A stretch of 35,295 nucleotides of DNA, taken from Frankiales bacterium (GTDB lineage: Bacteria; Actinomycetota; Actinomycetes; Mycobacteriales; SCTD01). The notes under the pieces are model-generated. The model was not told the DNA's origin, searched no databases, and saw nothing but the letters and a program-made list of their open reading frames with translations. The stretch spans positions 1-35,295 of the forward strand of contig JAOPVZ010000269.1 in assembly GCA_025965935.1 (NCBI GenBank), given 5' to 3'. Of this stretch, positions 34,889-35,295 are shown one piece after another (within the stretch, counting starts at the first letter, position 1; the number at the start of each line of letters is the position of its first letter). A program made the translations under genes and the position numbers.

Positions 34889-35169
34889 GTGGCGACGCTC
34901 AGCTCTCCTGACGTTGTGCGGCGACCCGCCGAGCCCCCAATGCGTTGTGGCGGCTTAGTCGCCATCCGCCAGGGACCGGACTGCTCCCTCGGCGGACAGC
35001 CGCACCTGTCTTCTCCGCAAGGGCGGCGGCGTCGCACGCCGACAGGTTGGCCGCGAAGGGCACAGGTCATGCAGTGCCGATGGGTGGCTCAACTAGTCAC
35101 CGCGGGCCGTTCTCTGGGCCTTTGCGACGTTTTGCTTGAGTTCGGAAGCCGGTCTGGCCGAAGCACGGA

Positions 35170-35250
35170 GCATCCACGAAAACGGCAAACCCGGTGCAAG
35201 TCGGGGACGCAAAGCCACGGGACCCGTCGGGTCGGCCGGGCTACCGAACA
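35170..35250 (+). ncRNA. GEMM-I (cyclic di-GMP-I) riboswitch
   Basis: CACGAAAACGGCAAACCCGGTGCAAGTCGGGGACGCAAAGCCACGGGACCCGTCGGGTCGGCCGGGCTACCGA; conserved GGCAAACC, GNRA loop (GCAA), GGGACGCAAAGCC, and terminal CCGGGCTACCGA. Confidence 0.92.
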
Positions 35251-35266
35251 GGAAGAGGAACACGTC

Positions 35267-35295
35267 ATGCGCAAGTCCAGCAAGCTCATCGGGGC
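35267..35295 (+). CDS. N-terminus of a CDS cut by the window end (MRKSSKLIG...), downstream of the riboswitch
   Basis: ATG preceded by GGAAGAGG; basic N-terminus suggests a possible signal peptide. Confidence 0.7.

Noticed and set aside
1-35295. Mobile element, prophage, tRNA/rRNA or defence island
   Set aside because: No transposase, integrase, phage structural gene, tRNA-like cloverleaf or known defence operon was recognised; the recombinase-like segment is only a tail on the GGDEF-EAL protein

Overview
High-GC, actinobacterial-type chromosomal window with densely packed genes. No rRNA, tRNA, CRISPR array or transposase was recognised. In order it contains: the C-terminus of a Cys/Met-metabolism PLP enzyme; a membrane-anchored caspase-like protein; a GNAT acetyltransferase; a secreted Pro-rich protein; a complete branched-chain-amino-acid-type (Liv) ABC operon; a MoxR/Mg-chelatase-like AAA plus VWA operon; FIST and ROK proteins; threonine deaminase (ilvA) and greA in convergent orientation; mca, a DUF4307-like protein and ArfB; a subtilase with a WY-repeat tail coupled to a SpoIIE/RsbW-type phosphatase; a split, divergently transcribed osmoprotectant (OpuC-like) ABC system; a ZnuABC-like metal importer divergent from a Fur/Zur-ArsR regulator pair; a small Cys-rich metallothionein-like protein; and a PAS-GGDEF-EAL protein followed by a convincing GEMM-I (c-di-GMP-I) riboswitch upstream of a CDS cut by the window end. 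Best leads: (1) the osmoprotectant-binding lipoprotein looks circularly permuted; (2) the c-di-GMP turnover enzyme carries a serine-recombinase-like C-terminal tail and sits beside a GEMM-I riboswitch; (3) the zur start is preceded by two tandem 4-codon ORFs in ATGA overlap; (4) a SmtA-like knuckle fused to an N-terminal zinc-finger-like module; (5) several striking dyads, including a 65-nt hairpin before ilvA. All family calls are by eye from motifs; no database search was run.
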